Of a stretch of 64,000 bases of DNA, positions 11,497 through 23,529 are shown in pieces (positions within the stretch are counted from its first letter, which is position 1; each line of letters begins with the position of its first letter). The translations under genes and the position numbers were made by a program. This DNA is from Filosporella fistucella (lineage: Eukaryota > Ascomycota > Leotiomycetes > Helotiales): NCBI GenBank assembly GCA_030077755.1, contig JAQJZZ010000001.1, positions 558,001 through 622,000 on the forward strand, given 5' to 3'. The notes beneath the pieces were generated by a model, which worked only from the letters and a program-made list of their open reading frames with translations, was not told the origin of the DNA and ran no database searches.

Positions 11497-12093
11497 ATTG
11501 GTGAATTAGGCTGTGAGCAGAAGGTGCTATAAATTAAGAGTTATTTTCCTTTTTGGTTCTATTGAATGAATTATTCAGGAGGCGACGTAGAATCAAGCCA
11601 TACTCTTCCTTTCTATCATGAGTATTTTTGGTCTTAGAAGAGTGAATCATTAAAGAATACACGATGAAGATGATCAGTGTCGTTCACGTGTCGAATAATT
11701 TCTAAGAACTGTGTAAATGTGTATAGTGGGGTACAAAGTTACAAAGAATTCTTTCAGTCTCGTGGCTCTACAGATTTAAAAAGCCGAGTCTGTCGAATCC
11801 CGCTTCTGGACTTGATATATTTAGTGCTTTCAACACGACTTCCTCTCCTTGCTAGAAGAATTAGATTCAAAGAAGTATCGCAACAAAGAAATTTGTATAC
11901 TTACCCGTGAGGTCTATAGCTATCTTGGGTCTTTTTTGAAAACAATTTAGGTACTTTTTACAAGCTGATTATTCAAGATATATAACACGCTCCGTTAGAA
12001 TAAATATGCCTCCTGCTCTAAGAGGCGGAGGAGGACACGAATCACACATCAGGTTTAAACCCCAAAACCATTACAATGCACAAGATCCGATTT
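11497..12093. other. Intergenic
   Basis: About 600 bp with no supported gene. A CACGTG box lies at 11685-11690. The part near 12,000 is probably the 3' flank of the minus-strand gene that follows. Confidence 0.5.
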
Positions 12094-13216
12094 TCAAACC
12101 AACAATACATCCAGCGCCGCAGTGATATCAATCAAAGGGAACTCCGTCCTGTTCCCAGCATTATTAGGCGGCGCAACAGGAGTATCAAAGAAATACTCGA
12201 AACTAGCATACACACTGTCTCCAATCTGTACAGTGGCAGTCGGGACACCATTCCCCACAGATTCAGGGGTAGGAATATTGCCCAAGAATTCAGCCGTTTG
12301 CCACGCATCAGTTGATCGAAGTACTGAGATCCCGATAGTGTTTTCAGCAATCAAGAGGACAGTTCCGTCGTATTTGGCGGGTAGAGTGATACCATCACCT
12401 TCCAAAGTAATATTCCCAGCTGGAGAGTGAGGGACCGTAGTAGCTGTACCAGTCGTGGCAGTCAAATCGAAACGTAAGACATTCCCGCTGACATTATCGT
12501 TCGCGAGTAAAGTATCACCGACGACAGCAAGACCACCGAGACCTTTAATAGTGTGATCAATTGGCTGAGGAAGGAACCACACTTCGACGTTCAGACCCGT
12601 TGGGTCGACCTTGAGTATACTGGTTGGATACGTGCCGACAACGTAGATATTGCCCCAAGAGTCAAACTCTACATCTTGATATCCGCCAAATACTCCTTGT
12701 GTTGTTTCTGTGAGGTTCACTCGAGACACTTCAGTCTTGGTGGCGAGATCATATTGAATGAGGAAATTGTCGCCTGAGATATCAGCACCTGCTGTGTCGA
12801 AAGCAGCTCCAGCATCGATCACGATAGTGAGAAGGTCTGAGACGGGGTTTGTCCTGACGCCACTGATGTGAAGTTTCGGGTCTCCAGAAATGTTTTCAAA
12901 AGTGAGAGTCTCAGCTGTAGCTGTTGGTATATCATAAACGTAGACGGAAGCATTGAAAAGAGCGCTGGTACAGATGTTAGATTCGAGATATAAAAAGATT
13001 GAGGACAAATTGAACGTACCCGAGGAGTAACTTGCAGCTCGTAGAATCAAAAGAAAGATTCTCTGGGTAAAGTTGAAATTGTTTGATGAGAATGTCCCCA
13101 CTCACAGAGGGGCATTCAAGGGGGGCATCGCAGGATGAATCGTCTGAGTATGCTGTTGGGAGAGCGTAAATTGAGCCTAGAGCGCCTAAGGTGGCAATTT
13201 TTGATGAAAATTTCAT
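12094..13216 (-). CDS. Secreted beta-propeller protein (SMP-30/TRI14-like)
   Basis: Minus-strand exons 13216-13020 and 12964-12094 (55-nt intron) encode 355 aa. The N-terminus MKFSSKIATLGALGSIYA is a clear signal peptide. The mature part has repeated blades: DVEFDSWGNIYVVGTYPTS, ILKVDPTG, GLGGLAVVGDTLLANDN, VLLIAENTIGISVLRS, as in six-bladed SMP-30/lactonase-like propellers. NAS, NLTE and NITL sites allow N-glycosylation. It resembles the fungal group often labelled TRI14-like, whose biochemical role is unsettled; that name is from memory of the family and only moderately sure. No other genes of a secondary-metabolite cluster sit beside it, so I do not infer a toxin pathway. Confidence 0.75.
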
Positions 13217-13978
13217 TTTGCTTGAGAACCTTTGATTTTGAATGACAGATGCTAAAAGAATGAATGATACAGAATGATAATTAACTTAGAGGGAGCGACC
13301 ACCATTACTATATGCCCAATTGAATCATCCACAGCATTCATTAGAGTTCCCACAGTGACAAAACATCCCACCGCTACTAGGATAAGAATCTTGTTGCTTG
13401 ATCATTTTGAAGATCTTCGTCAAGGTACATCGTTTTTTAGTCCGGTGGGAGTTATAAAGTTCTCGGCTTGCGAATGCCTCCCCTGTCCCATGTCGGTAGC
13501 CCACTTCACTGCCAATTTGTAAGCGAGCTGTGAGTCCAAGACTGGTGCGAGATTAAGGGGGCAGAAAAGAGGCGCAGTACAGGAAGCGTGATGGTATTTA
13601 AGGTTCTTCTAGAAGGTAGCTACCTATTTGTAGCCGGGGGGGTTATTTTGGAATCGTGTCACTAGGAACTTCAAGAACACAAATAGAGATTGCAATTAGT
13701 GAAATCCCTCTCGAAACGTAGAAGATAATTATGTGGTATCAAATTCCGAAGGTCTTGACGAAGAGTAGATGGCTTTTGGCTTCATACCAGCGCTGGGCTC
13801 CGGCAGCGGGCCCGTTAGTGAGAGTTTGACCCTTACCCCACATATGCAAGATGTATGACTCCATCACTGTGAATATTCAGAACTATCAAAACATTCTCTT
13901 TGAAGAAATCAGAATCAATTGACCAGCTTGAAAAAATCATACGTCGCTATAAAATCAAATAATTAGATTACACAAACA
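13217..13978. other. Divergent promoter region
   Basis: About 760 bp between the minus-strand propeller gene and the plus-strand transporter, so both promoters lie here. No ORF with a recognisable pattern. Confidence 0.5.
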
Positions 13979-15492
13979 ATGGCTCGCGATGTCCTCACAA
14001 CTCCACCCCAAGAACTTCAATCCTTCAATCCCACTTTCGAAGAAACCCACGACCAAAATATTCTTCAGCATGACCACGAACAAACAGCGACTTCTCAGTC
14101 AAGAGCCGACTACACGTTTCCTGAAGGAGGACTTCGAGCCTGGCTCGTAATAGCTGGTTCTTTCTCCATAATCTCAGGAACATTTGGCCTCATTTCGTCC
14201 GTTGGGCTCTTCCAAGCATACTGGCAATCGCATCAGTTATCTGCATACACAAGTCGTGATATCGGTTGGATCTCCGCCGTTAATGTGTTCTTGAACTTAT
14301 TTCTGGGTGTCCAAATAGGGCCGTTGTTCGATCGATATGGACCCCGCTGGCTGATATTCCCGGGGAGTTTGATATATGTGGTCAGCTTGGTGTTACTCGC
14401 TGAGTGTAAGAAGTATTGGCATTTTATGCTTGTGTATGGAGTTTTGGCTGGCACTAGTAGTGCTTTTCTGACAACTACTGCGCTTTCTGTTGTGGCGCAT
14501 TGGTTTGAGACGAAGAGGGGGATGGCGAGTGGCATTGCGTTTGTGGGATCAAGTGTTGGTGGGATAGCTTTTCCACTGATGTTGGAGCCGATGTTGAGCA
14601 AATTGTCTTGGGCGTGGGCTATGAGGTTGGTTGCATTGATTGTGTTGGTCACGATGATCATTGGGAATTTGTGTATCAAGGGACGGTTGCCACCGAGGAA
14701 GAATGGAGGTGCTGTGGATTTGAGGTGCTTCTTGGATGCTAGGTTTTCATGGGCCACGATCGGAGTTTCCTGTAAGCCTTCTAATTCTTTATTGTCCTAA
14801 ATCCAAGAGCATCGTCACGTGAATTCAGTAGCTGATAGCTTCACAGGCTTTGAATTTGTCCTTTTTGGAGCTCTCGGACTGCTCCCAACATATGCCCTTC
14901 AGCAAGGTTTCAGCCGTCAAACTAGCTTCAACACCATTGCGATATTGAATGCGTGAGTCCCTCGTTTCATTCCTGATCAACCAAAATCGTTCTCTAATTT
15001 GTCAACAGAGGATCCGCACTTGGCCGCAGTATCTCAGGATATATTTCCGACCGTATAGGTCGTTTCAATACCATGCTGTTGACTTTAATCTGGTCCCTGA
15101 TCGTGACATTTGCTCTCTGGCTTCCTGTCGGAAATCATGTCGTCCTCTTCTATATTTTTGCCCCGCTCTTCGGCTTTGGTTCAGGAAGCATCATCAGCAT
15201 GGCTCCAGTATGCATTGGGCAACTCTGTAAAGCGGATGAATACGGACAATTTTATGGAACATCATACAGCGTGGTTGCATTTGCGTAAGTTTTCAGCTGT
15301 GATTTGTGGCGACTTCTGACGATGAATAGAACCTTGATATGTATCCCTGTCGCAGGTGAACTATTGCCGAAAATTGGAGGAACTGGCTTTGTGTCATTCT
15401 TTGGTGGAATCCTGGTGCTCTCACTAATAAGCTTCGTGATGGCTAGATGGGCATGCCTGGACTACAAGTGGCAATGGAACGTGAAGATTTAA
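13979..15492 (+). CDS. MFS transporter, monocarboxylate-porter type
   Basis: Exons 13979-14771, 14847-14952, 15009-15284 and 15330-15492 give 445 aa. After a polar cytosolic N-terminus comes FPEGGLRAWLVIAGSF, the usual opening of fungal MCT-family (Mch-like) carriers. The MFS loop motif appears as GPLFDRYGPRW, and after the central loop SALGRSISGYISDRIGRF. About twelve hydrophobic helices can be counted. Plasma-membrane or vacuolar uptake of an organic acid or similar small molecule is the family expectation; the substrate cannot be read from sequence. All four exon joins keep frame with GT-AG ends; intron 1 holds a CACGTG at 14816-14821, probably chance. Confidence 0.9.
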
Positions 15493-15915
15493 CGAACATT
15501 AGCCGGTGTATGTTTTGCTTTGGCGTTTGAAGGTAGCAAGGCTCAGGGCTGGGTCGTTCGCGATAGTAAAAGGTCGAAGGATGTAAACTATTCTTCGAAG
15601 TAAATGCCCATGACGGTTTTTCGATGCTGTTCTGGACTGCCCGAGTAGAGTGACATGCAGGTGTTCCAAATACATGCATGTTGAACCGTTCGACGCCTCG
15701 TGGTCGACCACTTCATACATGGGGAAATACACCAAGATATTAAATCTCGATTGCATTCCTCCTTCCACGCTAGCTTAAGACGACGACTTCGTATGCTGCA
15801 CTGCACGAGCACCAAACGATCCGGACCTGAGCTAAACACCCCGGAGACATCGCCATAAACTTTAAACGGAGACCTCCCTGGCTCCTTCACCAGACTTGTT
15901 GAAAATGTTGTTGAG
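15493..15915. other. Intergenic
   Basis: About 420 bp. An upstream exon with a signal peptide for the next gene could lie here, but I could not identify one. Confidence 0.4.
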
Positions 15916-16912
15916 ATGCAGAAAATGGAAGAATTGAAGGCGCAAATAATTGGGCGACGGCAAAAAAAAAAGATACAGATATATGCAGCATTATTCCACG
16001 CTCTCGAGAGTCCATTCTCATCACAACACGAAGATTGCTCTGCTTTCATGCTCCCAACTGTAACGCCCCAGCCAATGTATGTTCTCTTCCAATCAATCTA
16101 TTCTCCGACTAACATCGACGGCAGAACAATCACGACCGTTGTCGATACCACCACGCTTTTAATAACAGTGCTTTTAATAACAGTGCTTTTAATAACAGTG
16201 CTTTTAATAACAGTGACTATAGAGACCTTGACTTCGCCTATTCAAGGACGTCAAGTGTTTGCTACTCTCACTGATTATCCCGCTTACACGACATATTGTC
16301 CTTCCGCGGAAGCATGTAGCAGTGCCTGTTCATGTATAGGTGTAATACCGACCACAAGTACAGCAGACACCCCAACTGTCGTCGTCAGCGAGATAGCGAC
16401 TGCTATCGCCATAATCCCGGTGTGTGCGCCAGGGAGAACTATCTGCGATGGATCTTGCTTCGATCTCCAGTCCTCAGATGGAAACTGTGGTGCTTGCGGT
16501 AATGTTGTACGTTTTGAGCTCTCCCTTCCTTGCTACATACCTCTAACGCGGAGACAGTGTAAAGGCTCACTCGTTTGTGGCCAAGGGACCAACAATCTAC
16601 TCCTGCTCTCCACCCGATGTGGTATCAGAATGTGGCACTCCTTCGTGCGCAGGCCATTGTTTCCCAGATGTGAATGGCGTTGGCTATTGCAAGAAGTTTC
16701 GACCATGTGGAGGGCTGAAGACTTGCACCACTGGCGCGGATTGTGATAGCAGTATCTGTCTTGTGAACAATTGTGGAAATGTGTGTGCGCAGACAGAGTT
16801 CCTATGCGTCAACAATGCTAGTCCAACAAGGCTATTCAAAAGAGAGTTGCAGGAAAGAGGATCATTATTCACCGAAATTGGGTGGGTTGATGAGGGATTG
16901 ATTGACTATTGA
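15916..16912 (+). CDS. Cys-rich, probably secreted fungal protein; frame uncertain
   Basis: Likely exons are 15916-16076, 16125-16506 and 16558 (or 16565)-16912. Exon 2 holds four perfect LLITV repeats, then CAPGRTICDGSCFDLQS and GNCGACGNV, the Cys pattern of fungal secreted adhesin-like proteins. Exon 3 ends with GHCFPDVNGVGYCKK, TCTTGADCDSSICLVNN and CGNVCAQ, again of that kind. The natural continuation CKGSLVCGQG after the 16557 acceptor is in a different frame from the Cys-rich C-terminus. Either acceptor 16564 is used or one base has been gained near 16580. No signal peptide is visible at the chosen ATG, so the true start may be upstream. Role unknown. Confidence 0.55.
16156..16215 (+). 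repeat. Four perfect 15-bp tandem repeats (LLITV)
   Basis: The unit CTTTTAATAACAGTG occurs four times without a mismatch inside the coding exon of the Cys-rich protein. It encodes LLITV each time and keeps frame, so copy number can change without breaking the gene. Confidence 0.95.
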
Positions 16913-17019
16913 AGGAGGAATGAAAACTGAATATGAATGCAGATATGTGATGACGTATGTATGATGGAATATTTACTTGTACACTTGACGCAGCATATAA
17001 TTACAGATTTCCTCTCATC

Positions 17020-19507
17020 TCATGCAAGCTTGAATCTCTGGACCTGTTGCCTGCTCGCTTTGAGATCAGCGAGCTTGGTAGCTAGATCAGACCGCTGTTT
17101 GACAATAACGGCGCTTTCACTAGCTAGTTCGTCCAACTCTTTCTCATTCTCGGACGAATGAAGTCTCTCAAACACGTAACTTGGGGTGAAGATTCGAAGT
17201 GGGCCCTTTGGACCAAGCAAATGTCTCTCGACGACTTGCATTGCGAAGTTGTCGATGAACCGATAAAGTGCTACATCGTAGTAGGCAGCTAGACTATCGT
17301 GTGTGTTTAACACCCCAACCAGATCTGCATTGCTATAGATCAGAAAATTAACAACAAGATCGGCAGGCACAGCTTTGATATTTAAGGATTGTTCGGCTTT
17401 GTATTGTCTGATCGCCTCGGGATGAGTGATTCTGTAGGCTTCGACGATAGCGGCAGTACGTTGACTTCGAAATTCCTGTTGCTTCACTAGCTTCACCGGA
17501 TGAAGCGTGTATAGATGGGCCATTTTCTCGTTCTCCAGGAGGAGATCAAGCTCGATTTTGGCATCATTTATAGCCTTTTGGATGTCCTTTTGAAGCCACT
17601 CCTGAAGTTTGATACGAAACTGGTCTTCGGGGCAGACTCTCTTGAAGAGGGCAATATTGACTGAATCTACAGTCTGCTCGATTTTGGCAAGAGCAACCGA
17701 AGCTATGTCCTTCCAACTCGCGGTCTGCTCTTGCCACAATTGGTCTTTGGCCTCGGGATTGATCTCACCTTTGTCCTCTCGAGCACGATACTTTGTGATG
17801 GCAGTGCTGATCCATTTATAGGTCTCCGAATCAAGCAATGCCTTGGCCCAATCGTCGTTGGGAAGGTTAGCAATATCTGCTGCATCTTGTTTGCCACTTC
17901 TGAACGGGATTTTGAAGCCGTTCCGTCCCATTTCAGCTTGAAATTGATCAAGATCATCTCTGATACGTTTCCGAGCGAAGAGCACCTCATTATTCAAAGA
18001 TTCGTAATGTCCCATTACGGCCCCTTTCGCCATGCTTGAGTAATTCGTTGCAATGTCGTGTATGCTGGTAAATTGGTCATGAGGTGATTGTCGAGCTTTC
18101 CCAAGTTTCGCAATATCATCTTCGCAATGAATGAGTTTGAGGTTGATATCTGAAAGAAGTTCCGGTATGGTTTGCTTCACGTGGTTGTTTCGCATTCTGA
18201 TGAGCGCCTTCTTGAGAGAGTGTCTGCCAAGCTTATTGGGATCGAGAGAAGCCCACTCGTCCCCCGCAAAAAATTCTTCTTCCAGTCGATCCCTTTCGGC
18301 GTCATTGACGTTTCGCTCAGAAGGAGTTCTATTGCGCAAGCCAAACCAGCCTTCGTTCAGAGGAAGGCCGCCCTTGATTTTCGAGATGCTCCCATTTCGA
18401 ATTGCATCAAACACCTTGAATGTCAACATTTGCCTTGAACCACGGAAAAATTTCCTTACCCAATCATCCGAGTTCTTTTGCTTGGTGTCACACTTATTTA
18501 TAACGCCGACGACGCGCGAGTCAACATCTGGTATGTCGTTGAGCATCTGAAATATTTCTTGTCTGTCCAAGTCCAGCACATCTACCACGACACTATTGCC
18601 GTCAGTCCAGGCGAGAGGGTTTTATGTCATATTGCTTTGACTTACACAACAATGCTCCTGGGATTCTGAAGATACTTTTTCACCAGGTATTTGGCCGTTT
18701 TATGCTCGGAACGAGTATCATGGCCATCTATTCCCAATAAGCTTTGGAATTTAAGACCTTCAATGGACTTACCTCGAACCAATCCCGGAAGATCTACAAT
18801 CGCGAAATTTACCTCCTTAGGCCCACGTCTTGTTATCCGTAAGGTTGAACTACTGAGACGATTGGAATTTTTTCCATATCTGTTTCTGCCCGAATCGCCA
18901 TTGCAAATTATCTCTCCTGCCTGGACATTGTTAGATAGGGAGTAGAGAGCTTGCAAGAATTTTTATTTTGATTACCTGCTCAAATATGCTTCGAATGGTC
19001 TTTTCATCAAGACGTGCAGTCTGGTCAAAAGCTTCCGGCTTCCACTGGAGAAGTGCTTCTCTCCGCTCTGAATCCTCATTCGGATCCGGTATAATTGATA
19101 CATCAACACTTGTCTTTTGATCATGAGGGGTCCTTTGGAGGAATATTTCGGTAGCAAAACGTGTGCACATTTTGTCATGGAAGGGGAAAGAAATATCAGT
19201 GACTGCCCGCAGTACGCTGCTTTTTCCGGTGCTTTGATCTCCAACCACCACCATCTAAAATCGTCAATAACATTTCCATTCATGGGTTAATATCACGAAC
19301 TTGGGGAAGGTCAAGATATTTTGAAAGTCCAAGTCTGTGGAGCTCATCAATGAGATCCATCTCGAGTCGTGTTTGCTTGTCTTCGAAGTCGTAACCTATC
19401 GAGTCAGGGACTTCCACCGCTTTTTCGATCTCTGGTCCAAACACATCAACAGGGGGTGTATCTGGAAAAGGCATCTTGGGGAATCTTTCTGGGGTGATTG
19501 GTGCCAT
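17020..19507 (-). CDS. Dynamin-family (Mx-type) GTPase
   Basis: Minus-strand exons 19507-19301, 19254-18976, 18920-18646 and 18592-17020 encode 777 aa. G1 is VVVGDQSTGKSSV, created across the first splice (DLPQ joined to MVVVGDQ). Switch 1 Thr is in FPFHDKMCTRFATE, G3 is VDLPGLVRG, G4 is VINKCDTKQ. The long helical stalk follows and a GTPase-effector-like helix closes the protein (FAMQVVERHLLGP, IVKQRSDLATKL). Fungi carry several such proteins beyond Vps1 and Dnm1; this one lacks obvious targeting or PH domains and groups by pattern with Mx-like fungal dynamins. Membrane remodelling is the family role; the exact membrane is unknown. Confidence 0.9.
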
Positions 19508-21025
19508 TTGCGCTGAGTTCTCAATACAAAGTAAAGATTATTTGGTATGCAAAAATGAAAGGTTAGAAGTGAGGAGTGAAATTGTATAGAAGTATAGAAG
19601 TTTGCTTGTAGTTCCAGCCTCTACTTCGTGAAGGAACACGTCCTCTTTATAACCAAGGAAGGCGCAGAATCGTCATGTCAGTGTTTCCGCAATTTGGAGA
19701 TGTATTCATCAACATCATACCCAACTCCACCAATCATGAGTCGCCCCAAACTGTCGGGACCAACACGTTCGTAGCTTGAAACACAACTGACATCGCCAGT
19801 GCATAACGACCTTCCATTTTGAGAACAACGACCAGAAATCTCACTGATGATAACGAAATTAAAGGAATATTCAAGGACTCTCGAGAGACTTCGAGTTCTT
19901 GGTGCAAATTCGAAACTGTGACGTGTCACCTGAGCCTCCTCGTGGGTGAACTAGTGAGTCCATTAGGAGGCTATGAGTTTCGCAGCTCATGTAAATCTCC
20001 CGCATATCACGGCGATCATACAGGTCATGAAGTACCAGCCGATTTATACTGCCAAATTCGGGTGTCACCTTGCCACATGAAACTTGTGGCTCTGCAGATG
20101 CTGTGTAAAATCCTAGCTTCACCAGGCGGCGGGGAATGGGGGATGGCAAACACGTGTATGCTTGGAAGGGTAGCGATCGACATATGCAAACAAATAGAAA
20201 CATGATGTGCGAAGTGAAAGAGGAAGCATCATTGATCGTGATGAAGAAAATTGGACGCACCGACCGTGGGGAAAACCGTGACATGACCACAATTACGGCC
20301 TAGCATCCTGGTCAAAATTGATGTAGCCGTATTTGATACTGTCACAAAAGCGTATCGCCGAGTGTGAGTCTTTTCCTCCTCGGTCGTGTTAATCGTGTTT
20401 GCGAGGAACAAAGTGATAGGGAAGAGGAAAGATGGGAGTGCAAGTCCATAATAAAAACGTAACCTTGGTCACTTGCATTTAGCACGTGACACGCGAAGGA
20501 TATCTAACAAGTATCTATGGAGCCCTCCAAAGATGCACGTTATAATCTGTAAGACTTACGCGCTCGATGAGACGAGCACTCCTTTGGTATCAGAGATTCG
20601 ATTTTTTCCCCTGAATATCTAGAATATATTTGACGTATGTTTATTTAACTTATGGTCAAAACAGACAGAAAATTGCCACTGACTAATTACCAGGAATTGA
20701 ACTACCATCTTGAGGACCCAGACAAGAATTTCATCAACTTTATCCATTCTTGAGATACATGCAGTACCACAAGCTTTGACATTTACCATAGTTTCTCTTA
20801 AAATCTCTGTGCTGACATTTTGCTATGAAGCATGCTTAGAGGAACTGGCACGCGCTCGAAAAGTGAGCTTCGATTTCGGTGGCGGATCAAATTTCAATGA
20901 TTCTGTTACCAAATATTCAGGTTGGATTTGATAGAGGTAAGTTGATAACATCAGAGCCGTTCATACCTTCAGCAGGTCTATGTGTGTATGCACTTTGAGG
21001 CTTCGAAAACGAGTAATTGCCGTTG
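19508..21025. other. Intergenic
   Basis: 1.5 kb without a supported gene. It includes the promoter of the dynamin gene on the minus strand and the 3' flank of the next minus-strand gene. Frames of 128-139 codons overlap on both strands at 19819-20290 but show no domain pattern or splice support. CACGTG occurs at 20483-20488. Confidence 0.45.
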
Positions 21026-21889
21026 TCATTGTCGGAATCTTCTGTTGTATTTTTTAATCCATGAAGCCTCCAAAAATAAATTCAGAGATACACTAAGAAC
21101 AAAACATGACACACCATCTTCCTCTGTATGCTTGTCGTTCTTCCTTTGCTTCTTACTTCCGTTATGGTCGTCATCATCTGGAGATGTTCTCTCAGGCTGT
21201 TTAACTCGTCGAACATCAATTTGAGACACTTTAGATCTCTCCTGAGATTTGCCATCGTGTATGTATTCCGAGATCCACGAGCTTCCGCTGTTGAATCCTC
21301 CGCTTCTCCGGGGCTCTTCTGGATTTTCGTGCTGGCAATCTTCCAGTCCCGTCTTGAAGCGCTCTTCTTGTTCCTTCACCGCATGCATTCGTGCTTTTTC
21401 TCGTCTCTCCTCAATTTCTTCTTTGATTCTCCTTTGTTCTTCAAGCAACTGTTTCTCTTCGAGTCCCCAAGCATCTTCGGGTCTTGTTAAGGTGTGACTT
21501 CCTAGTCCGATAATCTCATTATGTTTCAACTCACCTCCCACCTCCAATAGTGTCTGCCTTCGATTCATTTCACGTTGTTGTTCTTCGTCCCTCTTTCGAG
21601 CAATTCGAAGCTTCCAAGGATCTTCAAACCAATATTTTCCCTCGATATTGCGAAGCAGAGGTTCCCACCGTGCTCTGAACATGTCGGTAGTGAGATATTT
21701 TGGACCCCAGTGTCTCAAATAGCTTTGGAATCTATCTATATGACACTTAAAAGAGATAAACCTTGTAAGCCGGACATAGTGGCACATACCAATTTGGTGA
21801 CGGGTGAAGTACTTGGACTTATTCCTGAAATTATGCAATGTCGGGTCATTCCTCCATATGGCAGAGTCTGCAATCAGGTTCGCGATCAT
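21026..21889 (-). CDS. Hypothetical charged coiled-coil protein
   Basis: Minus-strand exons 21889-21790 and 21735-21026 give 269 aa; the 54-nt intron has GT-AG ends. I do not recognise the family. The first 90 residues are the most structured part: RFQSYLRHWGPKYLTTDM and RWEPLLRNIEGKYWFEDPWK, rich in Trp and Tyr. A Glu/Arg/Lys-rich helix follows (EEQRRIKEEIEERREKARMH), then a polar tail with basic runs (NGSKKQRKND) that could serve as a nuclear signal. The last 30 codons may instead be spliced at a GTGTGT near 21,115, which would change the C-terminus. Confidence 0.6.
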   Translation of the reverse strand: MIANLIADSAIWRNDPTLHNFRNKSKYFTRHQIGMCHYVRLTRFISFKCHIDRFQSYLRHWGPKYLTTDMFRARWEPLLRNIEGKYWFEDPWKLRIARKRDEEQQREMNRRQTLLEVGGELKHNEIIGLGSHTLTRPEDAWGLEEKQLLEEQRRIKEEIEERREKARMHAVKEQEERFKTGLEDCQHENPEEPRRSGGFNSGSSWISEYIHDGKSQERSKVSQIDVRRVKQPERTSPDDDDHNGSKKQRKNDKHTEEDGVSCFVLSVSLNLFLEASWIKKYNRRFRQ

Positions 21890-22058
21890 TTCCTTTCACC
21901 GAGTCAGCATATCAGCGAGTCTTCTGCGCTATGATAGACCGACATCACTAAAACGACCAGAAGCATAAATCCTGTATCCATAAATCCTGTATCCTTTTTC
22001 GCCCTAAAATAGCGTTAGCAAATGTTTGCTCAACCGAATGATTATAGGCAGCCGCACC

Positions 22059-23529
22059 TCAAATGATGGATGGATAATAGCGTGCTGCTTGAGGTAAAGG
22101 TGCGCGTTTGTTGCAAGGACCACTGGCTCCAATCCCTTCGCGGGCAGGAAGAAGTGTTCTGCTTGATTTTTTGTTGAGCAATCCGGGATTAATCCCATTT
22201 CTTTTTGCATATTCAAGTAAATACACGACCTTCCAGGGCAAAGATAGCCCTGTAGCCAAATCTTGGTGACAAACCTTGTATTCACAATAGGCTTTATCTT
22301 GGTCATGTCTGGGGTCTAGGTTAGATTGCCAGGCAGGATGAGGCCAATATTCCTCAAACTTATATTTCCCTCTTAGTCTTCCCCCCACACCAGTCGGCAC
22401 GTCTGTGATCGGAAACTGCATTTGAGAAGGCTAATGATACAAATTCCGTTAGCAAATACCAGTTGTGAGAACTTCAAAATTTTAGGACTGACCTGTACGA
22501 AGAGTGAATAACCTCTAATAGAGCCAATAGGTCCTTAAATCCACATTAAGAGTGTATCAGTAATGAGCTCGTCATAGGTGTATCGATACCCGTCATTGGA
22601 ACCGTACTTGAGATCCCATAGCCAACCTGCGAATCCAACCGGGCTGTCAGTCAGTGCCACCGACAGCATTTGCGGCTTCTGGACCTGCACCTTAGCATAT
22701 GCAGAGTGTATGGCAAACCAGGCCTGAGTGTTTTCAATGTTAATATTCTCCTCCTACGTGGTTTGCTGTTGTGCATATCGAGCCAAGTCATCGGAAGTGG
22801 GCAGTGCAAAGAAGAAGTCGGTGTAATGGGCAATGATGCGATGGCGAAAATTTACAGTCATCCACATGCCAACAATCCAGCCAATATCAGTCGTGGTAAC
22901 GGCATACTTCTCGTAACCAAGCTGCTTCATTAAGGCGTCGAATGCAGCTGCGACCTCCTGGGGCCCTGGCCCGGCTGAGTTGGGGCTGGAGTGAAACCAT
23001 AGCCAGGCAAGTCAGGGGCTACGATGTGGAATGAATTACCCCTGCTACTGCTATTGGTAAGGTTATCAATGACCTTCGACCATTCGTGATGAGTTGAAGA
23101 CCATCCATGGATGAGAAGCAGAGGAACCGCATTCTTGTCTTGGGACTTCTCGTGTACGAAGTGAAGTGGGATCGGTACTGAATAGTTGCCATTGCCAGGA
23201 ACTGTGGTAGTATAGTGCTTATGCTTGTTCAGATCCTTCTCAGCGGCTTTCCAATCGTATTCTGTCGCCCAATACCGCGCCAGATCCGTCATGGCTTTCG
23301 GGGCAGGGCCTTCTCGTGACCATTCCCCGTTAACGTTGTCAGAAGAGCGATAATCGCGCGCCTTGCGTTGGGCCAGCTTAATGATGGCATTGTCGACTTG
23401 AATATCTAACAGTCGAGGAGAAGTCGTTTTAGGGAATCGGAAGTTGAGATCATTCGGGAGCCTGGCAGCAGATGCTGACAGAGCCAGGTCAAGGACCGAA
23501 AGCGCGGTAAAGGCTGTGGTAAGCGACAT
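22059..23529 (-). pseudogene. Broken epoxide hydrolase (EHN + alpha/beta hydrolase)
   Basis: From ATG 23529 the frame encodes a signal-peptide-like MSLTTAFTALSVLDLALSAS, an N-terminal epoxide-hydrolase domain (RWPNDL-like start, EYDWKAAEKDLNKH), the HGW oxyanion motif (LLLIHGWSSTHHEW) and VAPDLPGYGFTPAP. A one-base frame break near 22958-22964 stops this frame at 22930. In the shifted frame the protein continues FDALMKQLGYEKYAV, TTTDIGWIVGMWM (nucleophile region), DSPVGFAGWLWDLKYG and DELITDTLLMWI, but with TAG at 22756-22754 and TAA at 22537-22535. A 62-nt intron (22492-22431) then joins GYSLFVQ to PITDVPTGV. The C-terminal part is poorly conserved. Not able to yield a full enzyme. Confidence 0.8.

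Noticed and set aside
12094..15492. Secondary-metabolite cluster (propeller plus transporter)
   Set aside because: No backbone synthase, P450 or pathway regulator lies next to them; two neighbours alone do not make a cluster.
19819..20290. Overlapping 128- and 139-aa frames on both strands
   Set aside because: No domain pattern, no leader, and both strands equally open, as expected by chance in GC-mixed spacer DNA.
22535..22756. Stop-codon readthrough or A-to-I editing rescuing the epoxide hydrolase
   Set aside because: TAG could be edited to TGG, but TAA would need two edits and the frame break near 22960 would remain.
22960..23010. A 40-nt intron explaining the epoxide hydrolase frame break
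   Set aside because: GT and AG could be found, but splicing would delete the conserved segment after GYGF, so a frameshift is the better reading.
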